From Pseudomonas fluorescens (lineage in GTDB: Bacteria > Pseudomonadota > Gammaproteobacteria > Pseudomonadales > Pseudomonadaceae), in contig NZ_LT907842.1 in assembly GCF_900215245.1 (NCBI RefSeq), positions 6,014,001-6,078,000 of the forward strand: DNA of 64,000 nt. Reading direction: 5' to 3'. Below are positions 7,868 through 16,841 of the stretch, piece after piece (positions within the stretch are counted from its first letter, which is position 1; the number at the start of each line of letters is the position of its first letter). A program made the translations under genes and the position numbers. Under the pieces are notes generated by a model that saw nothing but the letters and a program-made list of their open reading frames with translations, did not search any database and was not told the origin of the DNA.

Positions 7868-8866
7868 ATGACCCTGCCCAAAGAAATGACCCTGATCGAA
7901 ATCACCGCCCCCGGCGGCCCTGACGTCCTGCAACCTCGCCGGGCCGACGTGCCCGTGGCAGGCCCCGGTGAAATCCTGATTCGCGTGCATGCCGCCGGGG
8001 TCAATCGCCCGGATGCCCTGCAACGCGCGGGCAAGTACCCGATGAAACCCGGTATGAGCCCGATTCCGGGCTTGGAAGTCGCCGGTGAAGTGGTCGCCCT
8101 CGGCGACGGCGTGACGCAATACAGCCTGGGCGACAAAGTCTGTGCGCTGACCAACGGCGGTGGCTATGCCCAGTTTTGCAGCGTACCGGCAAGCCAGGCC
8201 CTGCCGATCCCGGAGGGCATGGACTGGATTCAAGCCGCTGCCGTGCCGGAGACCTTTTTCACCGTCTGGGCCAACCTGTTCGGCCTCGGCGACGCGCACA
8301 CCGGCCAGAGCGTGCTGATCCACGGTGGCACCAGCGGCATCGGCACCACCGCGCTGATGCTCTGCCGCGAGTACGGGATTCAGGCATTTGCCACCGCCGG
8401 CAGTGCCGACAAATGCGCGGCGATTGCCAAGCTGGGCGCCGAGCCGATCAATTACCGCGAAGAGGACTTCGCCGCGGTCATCGCGCAGAAGACCGGCGAC
8501 AAAGGCGTGAATGTCATCCTCGACATCATGGGTGCCTCCTACCTCAACAACAACCTCAAGGCGCTGGCCATGGACGGGCATCTGGTGATGCTGGGTTTCC
8601 TCGGCGGCGGCAAGGCCAATGACGTCGACCTGCTGACCATCCTCGGCAAACGCGCAGTCATCACCGGCTCGCTGCTGCGCGCACGCACCAAGGACGAAAA
8701 AGCCGCGATTGCCGAACAACTGCGTGAATACGTGTGGCCGGTGCTGTCCGCCGGGCGATGCCTGCCGATCATCGACAAAGTGTACGCGTACACCGACGCC
8801 GCCCAGGCCCATGCACGGATGGAAGGCGGCGACCACATTGGCAAGATTGTGTTGCGGGTGGAGTGA
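7868..8866 (+). CDS. NAD(P)H quinone oxidoreductase (PIG3/QorA type)
   Basis: The 332-aa zinc-free medium-chain reductase reduces quinones or enones with NADPH. The GroES-like domain comes first (to about residue 130, with AGVNRPDALQRAG). The Rossmann domain follows, with GGTSGIGTTALML near 155. The size and the motif YPMKPGMSPIPGLEVAG match the p53-induced PIG3-like branch. AAAGGAA precedes the ATG by 7 bases. Its TGA directly abuts the stop codon of the convergent old-yellow-enzyme gene (8866/8867), with no base between them. Confidence 0.92.
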   Translation: MTLPKEMTLIEITAPGGPDVLQPRRADVPVAGPGEILIRVHAAGVNRPDALQRAGKYPMKPGMSPIPGLEVAGEVVALGDGVTQYSLGDKVCALTNGGGYAQFCSVPASQALPIPEGMDWIQAAAVPETFFTVWANLFGLGDAHTGQSVLIHGGTSGIGTTALMLCREYGIQAFATAGSADKCAAIAKLGAEPINYREEDFAAVIAQKTGDKGVNVILDIMGASYLNNNLKALAMDGHLVMLGFLGGGKANDVDLLTILGKRAVITGSLLRARTKDEKAAIAEQLREYVWPVLSAGRCLPIIDKVYAYTDAAQAHARMEGGDHIGKIVLRVE

Positions 8867-9988
8867 TTACTCGGCGTACACCGGGTAATCGGTGTAGCCC
8901 TGCTCCGAACCGCCGTACATGCCTTCGGCGCGCAGCGGGTTCAGCGGCCAGCCGTTGAACAGCCGCTGCGGCAGATCCGGGTTGGCAATGAATGGGCGTC
9001 CGAACGCAATCAGGTCTGCCAGCCCGGCGTCCACCAGGGCTGCGCCGCGCGCTGCGGTGTAACGCCCGGCGTAGATGATCCGCCCGCTGAACGTGCTGCG
9101 TACCGCGTGGCGGAAGGTTTCAGGCAAGTCAGGCGCGTTGTCCCAATCAGCCTCGGCGATGGACACGTAGGCAATGCCCGAGGCTTGCAGCACCTTGATC
9201 GCCTCAATGTAGGTGTGATGCGGGTCTTCTTCTACCAGGCCGATATACACACGGTCCTGGTCGGTGCCGCTGAACAACGGTGAAAAACGCACACCCAGAC
9301 GCTCTGGCCCGACCACGGCCGTGACGGCTTCGACGATCTCGCGTAAAAACCGCAGGCGGTTGTGCAGCGAGCCGCCGTACTCATCGTCACGCTGGTTGGC
9401 GTGGGCCGAGATGAACTGGTTGACCAGGTAACCATTCGCCGCGTGGATTTCCACCCCGTCAAACCCGGCGTCCAACGCATTGCGTGCGGCCTGTGCGTAA
9501 TGGGCGACCAACTCGTCAATCTCCAGCACGCTTAATGCCCGCGGCACAGGCGGCTGTTTCAGTTCGCCAACCCCAGGCCCGGTTTCAATAAAGGCCTTGG
9601 CTTGCTCGGCCGCAATAGCCGACGGCGCGACCGGTGCGGCGCCTTCCGGTTGCAGTGCGGGGTGAGACACGCGACCGACATGCCACAGCTGGGCGAAGAT
9701 CACCCCGCCCTCGGCGTGCACCGCGTCCGTCACTTTGCGCCAGCCGTCGATCTGCGCCGGGCTGTAGATACCTGGCGTCCAGGCGTAACCCTGGCCGCGC
9801 GGTTCGATTTGCGTGCCTTCGCTGACCATAAAGCCGGCGCTGGCGCGCTGACGGTAATACTCGGCCATCACGTCGGTCGCGATATCACCAGGCTGGGCAC
9901 TGCGCTGGCGGGTCAAGGGCGGCAGTACCACGCGGTTGTTCAAGGTGTGGTGACCCAGTTTTACGGGGGTATTTAAACTACTCGTCAT
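8867..9988 (-). CDS. nemA: Old yellow enzyme, NemA-like alkene/N-ethylmaleimide reductase
   Basis: The 373-aa FMN-dependent ene-reductase is of the NemA/XenA-XenB family and reduces electrophilic double bonds, quinones and nitro compounds with NAD(P)H. The TIM-barrel signatures are LPPLTRQRS near the N-terminus, the substrate-binding His/Asn pair in EIHAANGYL, and FGRPFIANPDLP near the C-terminus. ATG 9988 is chosen because GGAAG lies 7 bases upstream and the conserved start is LNTPVKLG. It is the last gene of a nemR - DJ-1 - nemA transcript. NemR-controlled induction by electrophiles or hypochlorite is the expected regulation, by analogy with E. coli. Confidence 0.93.
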   Translation of the reverse strand: MTSSLNTPVKLGHHTLNNRVVLPPLTRQRSAQPGDIATDVMAEYYRQRASAGFMVSEGTQIEPRGQGYAWTPGIYSPAQIDGWRKVTDAVHAEGGVIFAQLWHVGRVSHPALQPEGAAPVAPSAIAAEQAKAFIETGPGVGELKQPPVPRALSVLEIDELVAHYAQAARNALDAGFDGVEIHAANGYLVNQFISAHANQRDDEYGGSLHNRLRFLREIVEAVTAVVGPERLGVRFSPLFSGTDQDRVYIGLVEEDPHHTYIEAIKVLQASGIAYVSIAEADWDNAPDLPETFRHAVRSTFSGRIIYAGRYTAARGAALVDAGLADLIAFGRPFIANPDLPQRLFNGWPLNPLRAEGMYGGSEQGYTDYPVYAE

Positions 9989-10068
9989 GTAAGAACTTCC
10001 AAATTCAAGGCGCGCTAAAGCATTGACGGCTCGTGAGAGCCGCCAATGCATACAGCGATTTAATTAAG

Positions 10069-10746
10069 TTATGCGGTGAGTTTCAGCAGGGCCTTAGCCA
10101 CATCACTGGAACTGGCAGGGTTCTGCCCGGTTACCAGCAAACCATCTTCAAGCACAAAGGATTGCCAATCAGCGCCCTTTGCATAGTGGCCGCCGAGTGT
10201 CTTGAACTCATCTTCGATCAGGAACGGCACCACATCGGTCAGGCCGACAGCGGCCTCTTCGGCGTTGGAGAAGCCGGTAACGCGACGGCCCTTGATCAAC
10301 GGCTCGCCATTGACCGCCTTGACGTGACGCAGTGCGCCGGGCGCATGGCAGACAAAGCCGATGGGCTTGCCGGCACGCTCGAACGACTCGATCAGCGCGA
10401 TGGACGTGCTCGACTCTGCCAAGTCCCACAGCGGACCGTGCCCGCCTGGGTAAAACACGGTGTCGAAGTCGTCGGCGTTGACCGTGTCGAGCTTGACGGT
10501 GTTGGCCAGGGCCTGCTGTGCAGCCGGGTCAGCGGCGAAACGTCGGGTCTGTTCGGTCTGCGCGTCAGGCTGGTCGCTGACCGGGTCCAGCGGCGGTTGG
10601 CCGCCTGCCGGAGAGGCCAGCACCAACTCAGCGCCGGCGTCTTTGAAGGTGTAATAGGGAGCCGCAAACTCTTCAAGCCAGAAGCCGGTTTTACGGCCGG
10701 TATCGCCAAGCTGGTCGTGAGAGGTCAGTACCATTAATACTTTCAT
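10069..10746 (-). CDS. DJ-1/PfpI family protein (Hsp31/glyoxalase III-like)
   Basis: The 225-aa protein belongs to the DJ-1/PfpI superfamily. The nucleophilic Cys133 is in GFVCHAPGAL, and the acidic partner is in GFWLEEFAAP (Glu25/Glu26). YPGGHGPLWDL is the second conserved loop. Members of this branch remove methylglyoxal without glutathione or act as chaperones. Its place between nemR and nemA parallels the glyoxalase I gene gloA of the E. coli nemRA-gloA operon, which favours a reactive-aldehyde detoxification role (inference). The start at 10746 gives the canonical MKVLMVLTSH; a 14-residue upstream extension is not family-like. Confidence 0.88.
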   Translation of the reverse strand: MKVLMVLTSHDQLGDTGRKTGFWLEEFAAPYYTFKDAGAELVLASPAGGQPPLDPVSDQPDAQTEQTRRFAADPAAQQALANTVKLDTVNADDFDTVFYPGGHGPLWDLAESSTSIALIESFERAGKPIGFVCHAPGALRHVKAVNGEPLIKGRRVTGFSNAEEAAVGLTDVVPFLIEDEFKTLGGHYAKGADWQSFVLEDGLLVTGQNPASSSDVAKALLKLTA

Positions 10747-10771
10747 TTTCCAGTGCCTCGATCGATGGGTT

Positions 10772-11386
10772 TCAGTAGGTGTAAGCATCGGTGTGTTCAG
10801 GGCAACCCAACAGGTGTCGGGTCAGCAGCAGCGCCTCGTCAAACGGCGCAGATGTTCGGGTAATCTTGCTCATCACGCTGGTCCCCAGCCACAGCGCATA
10901 CAGGCGTTGGGCCAGGCGTTGCGGGGGTTGCTGAACCGTCAGCGAGCCGTCTTCGACGCCTTGCAGCAAGGCCCCGGCCAGTAAAGCAATCGTACGTGCG
11001 GTGCCGCGCTGCAGGGCCAAACGCATCGGCTCTGAAAGGTCTGACACCTCAGCACCGAGTTTGACGGCAAGGCATTTGCCCGCATCGGTGCAGCCGGTCT
11101 GGTTGTCGACCCAGGTTTGCCAATACCGCATCAATTTGGCGCCGCCGGACAGTTCGGGTTGTTGGAACAGTTGCTCGATACCCTGCACATAGTGATCGAA
11201 GTAGGTATCCAGCAAGACAACGCCGAATGCATCTTTAGAATTGAAGTAGTGATAAAACGAGCCTTTCGGTACGTCGGCGGCTTGAAGTATTTCGTTCAAC
11301 CCCACCGCAGAAAACCCTTTGCGGCTGACAATTAATTGCGCCGTATCCAGGATCGTCTGCCTTGTACTTTTGGTTTCGCTGTTCAT
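10772..11386 (-). CDS. nemR: NemR-like TetR-family electrophile/bleach sensor
   Basis: The 204-aa TetR-family repressor has an N-terminal HTH with KGSFYHYFNSKDAF. The C-terminal domain closely follows E. coli NemR, including CLAVKLGAEVSDLSEPMR. Cys105 in that segment and Lys174 (VMSKITR) fall at the positions of E. coli Cys106 and Lys175, the pair that reacts with hypochlorite and electrophiles. A NemR-box-like dyad lies 18 bp upstream of the start. It is first in the operon with the DJ-1 and nemA genes, so autoregulated repression of all three is expected. Confidence 0.92.
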   Translation of the reverse strand: MNSETKSTRQTILDTAQLIVSRKGFSAVGLNEILQAADVPKGSFYHYFNSKDAFGVVLLDTYFDHYVQGIEQLFQQPELSGGAKLMRYWQTWVDNQTGCTDAGKCLAVKLGAEVSDLSEPMRLALQRGTARTIALLAGALLQGVEDGSLTVQQPPQRLAQRLYALWLGTSVMSKITRTSAPFDEALLLTRHLLGCPEHTDAYTY

Positions 11387-11403
11387 TGTTCTTCCCGTCC
11401 GAT

Positions 11404-11418
11404 TAGACCAGTCGTCTA
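11404..11418. promoter_or_regulatory. NemR box
   Basis: TAGAC-CAGTC-GTCTA is a perfect 5-bp dyad just upstream of nemR. It resembles the E. coli NemR operator (TAGACC-N4-GGTCTA) as I know it. Its position between promoter and start codon suits repression of nemR, the DJ-1 gene and nemA. Confidence 0.8.
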
Positions 11419-11558
11419 GTTCGTTGAGGGAATGTTAGGCGGCGAGAAAAACTTCAACAATGTCATATCCGCAAGGATTCCGGACATGACGCAAAGTTGA
11501 TTGCCGTTTCGCCGACACCGGTCGACAATCCCCGCTCGCGCCCCTTTGGAGAATGACG

Positions 11559-12503
11559 ATGCACAGCGTTGCGCTGATGGTTTACCCGAACTTCCAGTCC
11601 CTGAGCCTCAGCCTGGGTTCGGTGTTCGAGTGCGCGAACCTGCTGAGGGGTGAGTCGGCCTACGAGTTCCACCTGGTTTCGGAGAGCGGCGGCGCGGTGA
11701 TGACGTCCCAGGGCTTTTCGGTGAATACCACGCCTCTGCGGCCGCAGGGCTATGACACGCTGATCGTCAGCGGCTATCTGGAGTTTCGTCTGCCGGAGGC
11801 CAACCTGCTGGAACTGGTAAAGGCCGCCTCTGCTCAATCACGGCGGGTCGCCTCCTTGTGCATGGGCATCTTCGTGCTGGCCGAAGCCGGCCTGCTGCAA
11901 GGTAAACGCACCACCACGCACTGGATCCACGCGCCCGCGTTCCGCAAGCGCTACCCGGATATTCACTTGGAAGAAGACAAGTTGTTCGTGGTGGACGGCC
12001 AGGTATGGACCGGCGCCGGCATGAGCGCCGGCGTGGACCTGGCATTGGCGATGGTAGAAGCCGACCTGGGCAGCGACCTCGCCCGGCGTATTGCGCGCAA
12101 ACTGGTGATTGCCCAACGTCGCGGCAGCGAGCAATCGCAATTGTCGGCCTTGCTGGAGCTCGATCCCAAGTCAGACCGCGTGCAACTGGCCCTGGCCTAT
12201 GCCCGCGAGAACCTGACCCATGACCTGTCGGTGGAGGCCCTGGCCGATGTGGCCCGGCTCAGCCCGCGCCAGTTCAGCCGTGTGTTTCGCGAAGAAACCG
12301 GGCAAACCCCCGCCAAGGCCATCGAATCGCTGCGCGTGGAAGCCGCCCGGGCGATGATGGAAACCAGCCGTCACCCGGTCGAAGTGGTGGCCCGCGAAAC
12401 CGGCTTCGGTGATCGCGAACGCATGCGCCAGGCGTTTCTGCGCGCGTTCGGGCAGCCGCCTCAGGCGATGCAGCAAGCGTTCAATGCAGCGCCGCACGCG
12501 TAA
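11559..12503 (+). CDS. GlxA/FtrA-type AraC regulator with DJ-1-like sensor domain
   Basis: The 314-aa regulator has an N-terminal DJ-1/PfpI-like domain (about 1-170) with the nucleophile-elbow motif SLCMGIFVLAEAG. A C-terminal AraC-type double HTH follows (about 215-310), with LARLSPRQFSRVFREETGQTP-like features and GFGDRERMRQAFLRAFG. The family controls diverse catabolic or stress genes; the ligand is unknown. ATG 11559 is chosen because GGAGA (11548-11552) sits six bases before it, whereas the in-frame ATG at 11553 would touch that site. Its 3' end overlaps the convergent acetyltransferase gene by 23 bp. Confidence 0.88.
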   Translation: MHSVALMVYPNFQSLSLSLGSVFECANLLRGESAYEFHLVSESGGAVMTSQGFSVNTTPLRPQGYDTLIVSGYLEFRLPEANLLELVKAASAQSRRVASLCMGIFVLAEAGLLQGKRTTTHWIHAPAFRKRYPDIHLEEDKLFVVDGQVWTGAGMSAGVDLALAMVEADLGSDLARRIARKLVIAQRRGSEQSQLSALLELDPKSDRVQLALAYARENLTHDLSVEALADVARLSPRQFSRVFREETGQTPAKAIESLRVEAARAMMETSRHPVEVVARETGFGDRERMRQAFLRAFGQPPQAMQQAFNAAPHA

Positions 12504-12987
12504 TCAGGTAGCTCACCAACTGCGGGTCATCATCCAGCTCAAGCGTCTGCGCCGGGCGCGGCAGGTCGTCCAACACTGCGCGCCAGAACGCCTGGGACAC
12601 TTCATCCTGATCGTAAAAACGCACCAGCCAATTGGTCTGCCCGCTGCTCAACACCTGGGTCGCGATGGCGCGGCCGATGCCTTTGCGACGATAGCGCTTG
12701 AGGATGAACAGGTCAGCCAGTTCCAGGGCATCGATGCCGGGCAGTTCGCTGCCTTCGATCAACAGGAAGCCGGCGATATACCCATCGACCAGCAGCAGGT
12801 TGGCGCTCCACTGCGGGTCTTGCCAATAGCGCGTCAGGTGCTCGTCATGGATGTAGAAGCGGCCGTCCGCCTCCACATCTTCCTGCTCCCAGTCCGAGGA
12901 CTCGTAGGCGTAGTACTGGTAAAGATTGCGGATCAGCTCCGACGCGTCGGGGCCGGTCTGGATCAATTCGACGGTGGTTTCAGGCAT
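12481..12987 (-). CDS. GNAT family N-acetyltransferase
   Basis: The 168-aa protein has the GNAT acetyl-CoA binding signature RRKGIGRAIATQVL (motif A) and the preceding strand ALELADLFILKRY. The N-terminal half is acidic and the substrate is not predictable. ATG 12987 (MPETTVELIQ) gives the normal GNAT start; a 13-residue extension reading upstream is not conserved in type. It converges on the AraC-type gene with a 23-bp overlap of coding ends. Confidence 0.85.
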   Translation of the reverse strand: MPETTVELIQTGPDASELIRNLYQYYAYESSDWEQEDVEADGRFYIHDEHLTRYWQDPQWSANLLLVDGYIAGFLLIEGSELPGIDALELADLFILKRYRRKGIGRAIATQVLSSGQTNWLVRFYDQDEVSQAFWRAVLDDLPRPAQTLELDDDPQLVSYLITRAALH

Positions 12988-13164
12988 GAGGCTCTCGGTC
13001 AAAAAAAGCAGGGCGCCATTGTTCACAAAACACGCGTGCAGGCCAATACATTGCCTAACCTTTCTGTTTGCTGAACCGATTGCGGATTTGTCGGGCCCCG
13101 CCGAAAATCCTGAAACATTTAGAATAAACTTTGCCCGCCTCCCTATTTTTCAAGGACATGTACT

Positions 13165-14037
13165 TTGACAAACGTCTGTTCCGCCGGCCTGGATGTGGGT
13201 TTTGCCTCCCTGGATTACCTGCAGATCTTCATTCTGGGCGTGATCCAGGGCATTACCGAGCTGTTGCCCGTGTCGTCCACGGCCCACATGCGCGTGGTGC
13301 CTGCCCTGCTCGGCTGGCAAGATCCGGGCTCGGCGTTTTCAGCGGCCATGCAGTTGGCGGCGCTGGCGGCGGTGGTCAGTTACTTCTGGCGCGATGTGCA
13401 CCAGGTGACCACCGGCAGCATCAGCGCGGTGCGCCGGGGTGATTACAACGACCGGTGGTTCAAGCTGGCGGTGGCGATCATTTTGGCGACCATCCCGATC
13501 GGGATTGCCGGGCTGGCCTTGTCCTCGACCCTCAACACCTGCAACTCGCCGTTGCGCGGCCTGATGGTGATCGGCATTTCCTGTGTGGTCATGGCGGTGT
13601 TGCTGGCAGTCGCCGAAGTGCGGGCACGCCACACGCGGGACATGAGCGAAATGCGCCTGCGCGATGCACTGATTGTCGGCATTGCGCAGATTGGTGCGCT
13701 GATTCCCGGCGTCTCGCGTTCAGGTTCCACGCTGACCGCCGCCCTGTTCCTCAACTTCAAACGTGAAGAAGCCGCGCGCTTTTCCTTCCTGCTGGGCTTG
13801 CCGGCCATCGCCCTCGCCGGTTTGAAAGAACTGTGGGTGTTGCTGCACGCCGAGCTGCCCGCCCACGCCTGGTCGCACTTGCTCTTCGGCCTGGTGGTCG
13901 CCAGCGTCTCGGCGTTCTTCGCAATCTGGGGCCTGATGAAGTTCCTGGAGCGGTTCTCCACCTGGCCGTTCGTGATCTACCGCGCGCTGCTGGGGATTTT
14001 CCTGATCGTTGCGGTCAGCACCGGGCTGCTCAGTTAA
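13165..14037 (+). CDS. uppP: Undecaprenyl-diphosphatase UppP (BacA)
   Basis: The 290-aa inner-membrane enzyme dephosphorylates undecaprenyl pyrophosphate to recycle the lipid carrier of peptidoglycan and O-antigen synthesis, and it confers bacitracin tolerance. The two conserved active-site regions are present: GITELLPVSSTAHM (about residues 32-45) and PGVSRSGSTLT (about 177-187). The rest is hydrophobic, with about eight segments. The start codon is TTG at 13165, supported by AAGGA 8 bases upstream. An additional, chromosomally separate copy is common in Pseudomonas. The gene stops 11 bp before the convergent DyP gene. Confidence 0.94.
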   Translation: MTNVCSAGLDVGFASLDYLQIFILGVIQGITELLPVSSTAHMRVVPALLGWQDPGSAFSAAMQLAALAAVVSYFWRDVHQVTTGSISAVRRGDYNDRWFKLAVAIILATIPIGIAGLALSSTLNTCNSPLRGLMVIGISCVVMAVLLAVAEVRARHTRDMSEMRLRDALIVGIAQIGALIPGVSRSGSTLTAALFLNFKREEAARFSFLLGLPAIALAGLKELWVLLHAELPAHAWSHLLFGLVVASVSAFFAIWGLMKFLERFSTWPFVIYRALLGIFLIVAVSTGLLS

Positions 14038-14048
14038 GCAGCATTGAG

Positions 14049-15011
14049 CTAAGCCGCAGGCGGGCGGTCGGCCAGCGCGTCGAGCAAGTCGGCCGAAGGC
14101 ACGAAAAACAGGCCGCCGGTCACCGCCGTGCTGAAGTCCAGCAAGCGGTCGTAATTGCCGACCGGGCGGCCGACGAACATGTTTTCCAGCATCTGCTCCA
14201 ACGGCTGCGGCGAGCGTGCGTAGCCGATAAAGTAGGTGCCGAACTCACCGGCGCCCGGTCGGCCAAACGGCATGTTGTCACGCAGAATCTTCACTTCTTC
14301 GCCGTTTTCATCGGTGATTACGGTCAACGCGCTGTGGGCGTTGCTTGGTTTGGTTTCTTCGTCCAATTCAATGTCCGCCAGCTTGGTGCGCCCGATCACC
14401 CGCTCCTGCGCTTCCACGGTCAAGCCATTCCAGGCGGCCATGTCGTGCAGGTACTTTTGCACCAGCACGTAGCTGCCGCCTTCGAATTCAGGGTCTTCAT
14501 CGCCGACGATGGTGAACCCGACCGCCTTGCGCCCCACCGGGTTCTCGGTGCCGTCGACAAAACCGATGATGCTGCGCATATCGAAGTAGCGGAAACCCTG
14601 GACCTCATCCACCACCTTGACACTGTCGCCCAGGGCCGCCATCAGTTGCGTGGCCAGTTCGAAACACAGGTCCATCTGCTCGGCACGGATATGCAGCAGG
14701 ATGTCACCGGGTGTCGAAACGGCCTTGCGCCCTTCCACCCCAAACTCGCGAAACGAATGCAAGGCCGCCGGGCGCGGTGCGCCGAACAGCCGGTCCCACG
14801 CCTGCGAGCCGAACCCACAGACGCAGGTCAGGTTGCCCGCCGGTACGCGCTTGCCCACCGAGCGCACTAGGCCGGCGATGTCGCCACACCAGGCGCGCAC
14901 GCGGTCTTCACTGCCGGGGGTAACGGTAGCAACCATAAAGATCGCGCTGCGGGTGATGGGATGGCAGACGGACTGCGGCTCTAAAGGGGCCTGAACAGGG
15001 CAAGTCTTCAT
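14049..15011 (-). CDS. DyP-type haem peroxidase (class B, YfeX-like)
   Basis: The 320-aa cytosolic dye-decolourising peroxidase has the family signature GFVDGTENP with catalytic Asp153. The proximal haem ligand is His226 (NAHSAL), and the distal-side Arg lies in the following KILRDNMPFG region. The length fits the class B enzymes. There is no Tat or Sec signal, so it works in the cytoplasm or in an encapsulin-like shell; no encapsulin gene is adjacent. The Shine-Dalgarno at ATG 15011 is weak (TGGACTTTTCACT), so the start is less certain than the identity. Confidence 0.93.
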   Translation of the reverse strand: MKTCPVQAPLEPQSVCHPITRSAIFMVATVTPGSEDRVRAWCGDIAGLVRSVGKRVPAGNLTCVCGFGSQAWDRLFGAPRPAALHSFREFGVEGRKAVSTPGDILLHIRAEQMDLCFELATQLMAALGDSVKVVDEVQGFRYFDMRSIIGFVDGTENPVGRKAVGFTIVGDEDPEFEGGSYVLVQKYLHDMAAWNGLTVEAQERVIGRTKLADIELDEETKPSNAHSALTVITDENGEEVKILRDNMPFGRPGAGEFGTYFIGYARSPQPLEQMLENMFVGRPVGNYDRLLDFSTAVTGGLFFVPSADLLDALADRPPAA

Positions 15012-15134
15012 AGTGAAAAGTCCACACGCTGAGGGCGGTTTTGACCCGCGCAGATTAGCCGACCCGCGGTGACTTCACGGCCATCCACCCGGTCATCGCA
15101 ACAGACGGCCCGAAGACCGTCAAGGTGCGTGCAT

Positions 15135-15968
15135 TCAGTCCAGGTCGCTTGCGGCATGCCGCTCCGGCAACTGCTCCGCAGGTTCCCCGAAAACCCGATT
15201 GACCCGGCGCCCGCGCTGCACCGCAGGTCGCGCTTCGATGGCGTCGGCCCAGCGCAGCACGTGCTTGTAATCCTGCACCGACAGGAATTCTGCCGCCCCA
15301 TACAAGCGGCCTTTAACCAAGCCACCGTACCAGGGCCAAATCGCAATATCGGCGATGGTGTATTCATCCCCGGCGATGTACTCACTCACCGCCAGGCGTT
15401 GGTCCAACACATCCAACTGGCGCTTGGTTTCCATCGCAAACCGATTGATCGGGTATTCCATCTTGCTCGGCGCATACGCATAAAAATGCCCGAAGCCCCC
15501 GCCCAGATACGGCGCGCTGCCCATCTGCCAGAACAGCCACGACAGGCACTCAGCGCGAGCAGCCGGTTCGGTGGGGAAAAACGCCCCGAACTTCTCCGCC
15601 AGGTATTGCAGGATCGCACCGGACTCGAACACCCGAATCGGCGTGTCACCGCTATGGTCCATCAATGCCGGGATCTTGGAGTTCGGGTTGACCGCAACAA
15701 ACCCGCTGCCGAACTGGTCGCCATCGCCGATCTTGATCAGCCAGGCATCGTATTCAGCGCCGGCGTGCCCCAGGGCCAGCAACTCCTCCAGCAGGATGGT
15801 GACTTTCTGCCCATTGGGCGTGGCCAGGGAATACAGTTGCAGCGGGTGCTTGCCGACTGGCAGTCTCTTGTCATGGGTCGCACCGGCAATGGGCCGGTTG
15901 ATGCTGGCGAAGGTGCCGCCGCTTTCGGTGTCCCAGGTCCACACCTTCGCGGGTACGTAATCGGTCAT
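15135..15968 (-). CDS. yghU: YghU-type glutathione S-transferase/disulfide-bond reductase
   Basis: The 277-aa Nu-class GST is highly similar to E. coli YghU, which reduces organic peroxides and disulfides using two bound glutathiones. The shared N-terminal extension reads YVPAKVWTWDTESGGTF. The thioredoxin-like domain includes ATPNGQKVTILLEE and NPNSKIPAL, and the helical domain contains GDEYTIADIAIWPWYG. AAGGAG precedes the ATG. It has the same direction as the DyP gene, with 123 bp between them, so co-transcription is possible but not shown. Confidence 0.95.
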   Translation of the reverse strand: MTDYVPAKVWTWDTESGGTFASINRPIAGATHDKRLPVGKHPLQLYSLATPNGQKVTILLEELLALGHAGAEYDAWLIKIGDGDQFGSGFVAVNPNSKIPALMDHSGDTPIRVFESGAILQYLAEKFGAFFPTEPAARAECLSWLFWQMGSAPYLGGGFGHFYAYAPSKMEYPINRFAMETKRQLDVLDQRLAVSEYIAGDEYTIADIAIWPWYGGLVKGRLYGAAEFLSVQDYKHVLRWADAIEARPAVQRGRRVNRVFGEPAEQLPERHAASDLD

Positions 15969-16277
15969 GCTTGATTCTCCTTGGTTTCAGTACGGTTCGA
16001 TGCCGCCAATCGGGCCACGCTTGATCCGCCACCCAGCGCGTGGATCAGCCCCACATTAGCGTTTAATGGCGGGTTTTGCAGGGGCACTGACGTGAACGGC
16101 CGCTGCCCCTGGACCTTATCGCCGCCGACGACTTTGCCTGCCCCCCGCTGGCCAAGGACGTTAAGCTATCGGCGGATGGCTTGTCACGCTGTGGTCAGCA
16201 CCACCGCCCGCGGCCATGGCTGCGCAGGCGCAGCGCTTCAGCGAATGGCCGCTCCCCCACTGACAGGCAGACCCGAC
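15969..16277. other. Intergenic region without recognised features
   Basis: This 309-bp gap lies between the divergent yghU and mug genes. An open frame continues upstream of mug on the plus strand, but its composition is unlike a protein domain and it lacks a ribosome binding site. I see no hairpin, repeat or RNA gene here; promoters for both genes are presumed. Confidence 0.5.
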
Positions 16278-16811
16278 ATGAGCGAACGACTCGAAGACAT
16301 CCTGGCCGAGCAACTGACGGTCGTGTTCTGCGGGATCAACCCCGGCAAGGGTTCTGCCGCGCTCGGCCAGCACTTTGCCAACCGCAGCAACCGCTTCTGG
16401 CGCACCCTGCACCTGGCCGGTTTCACGCCCCATGAAATTTTTCCCGAAAACGGGCGTACCTTGCTGCACTACCACTGCGGCTTGACCACTGTCGTGGAGC
16501 GCCCGACGGCGAGTGCAAGCGAGTTGGCACGGCATGAATTCAAGGCCGCGGCGGCCGCGTTCGAACAGAAAATCCGCCACTACCGGCCACGCTGCGTGGC
16601 CTTTCTCGGCAAGGCCGGTTACAGCGCGTTGTCTGGCCAGCGCGCGATAGCCTGGGGCTTGCAAGCCCAATCATTGGGCGATGCGTCGGTGTGGGTGTTG
16701 CCCAACCCCAGTGGGCGCAACCTGGCGTTCAGCCTGGAGCAATTGGTGAGCGCCTATGGGCAGTTACGTCAGGCCATTGCGCACGCCGATCAACAGCCCT
16801 TACTCTCTTGA
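16278..16811 (+). CDS. mug: G/U mismatch-specific DNA glycosylase Mug
   Basis: The 177-aa uracil-DNA glycosylase superfamily member excises uracil or ethenocytosine opposite guanine. Motif 1, GINPGKGSA (near residue 20), contains the catalytic Asn of the MUG/TDG group. The C-terminal motif LPNPSGRN provides the minor-groove-reading loop. Length agrees with E. coli Mug (about 168 aa). ATG 16278 is chosen because the family starts just before the first strand LTVVFCGINPG. It is followed after 30 bp by a co-directional GST gene. Confidence 0.93.
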   Translation: MSERLEDILAEQLTVVFCGINPGKGSAALGQHFANRSNRFWRTLHLAGFTPHEIFPENGRTLLHYHCGLTTVVERPTASASELARHEFKAAAAAFEQKIRHYRPRCVAFLGKAGYSALSGQRAIAWGLQAQSLGDASVWVLPNPSGRNLAFSLEQLVSAYGQLRQAIAHADQQPLLS

Positions 16812-16841
16812 GCCAATGATCCGGATAGCAATGGAGGCTGC

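Noticed and set aside
15981..16277. N-terminal extension of Mug by 99 residues
   Set aside because: The extension reads as random coding with many Pro and Arg, and Mug family length is met from ATG 16278.
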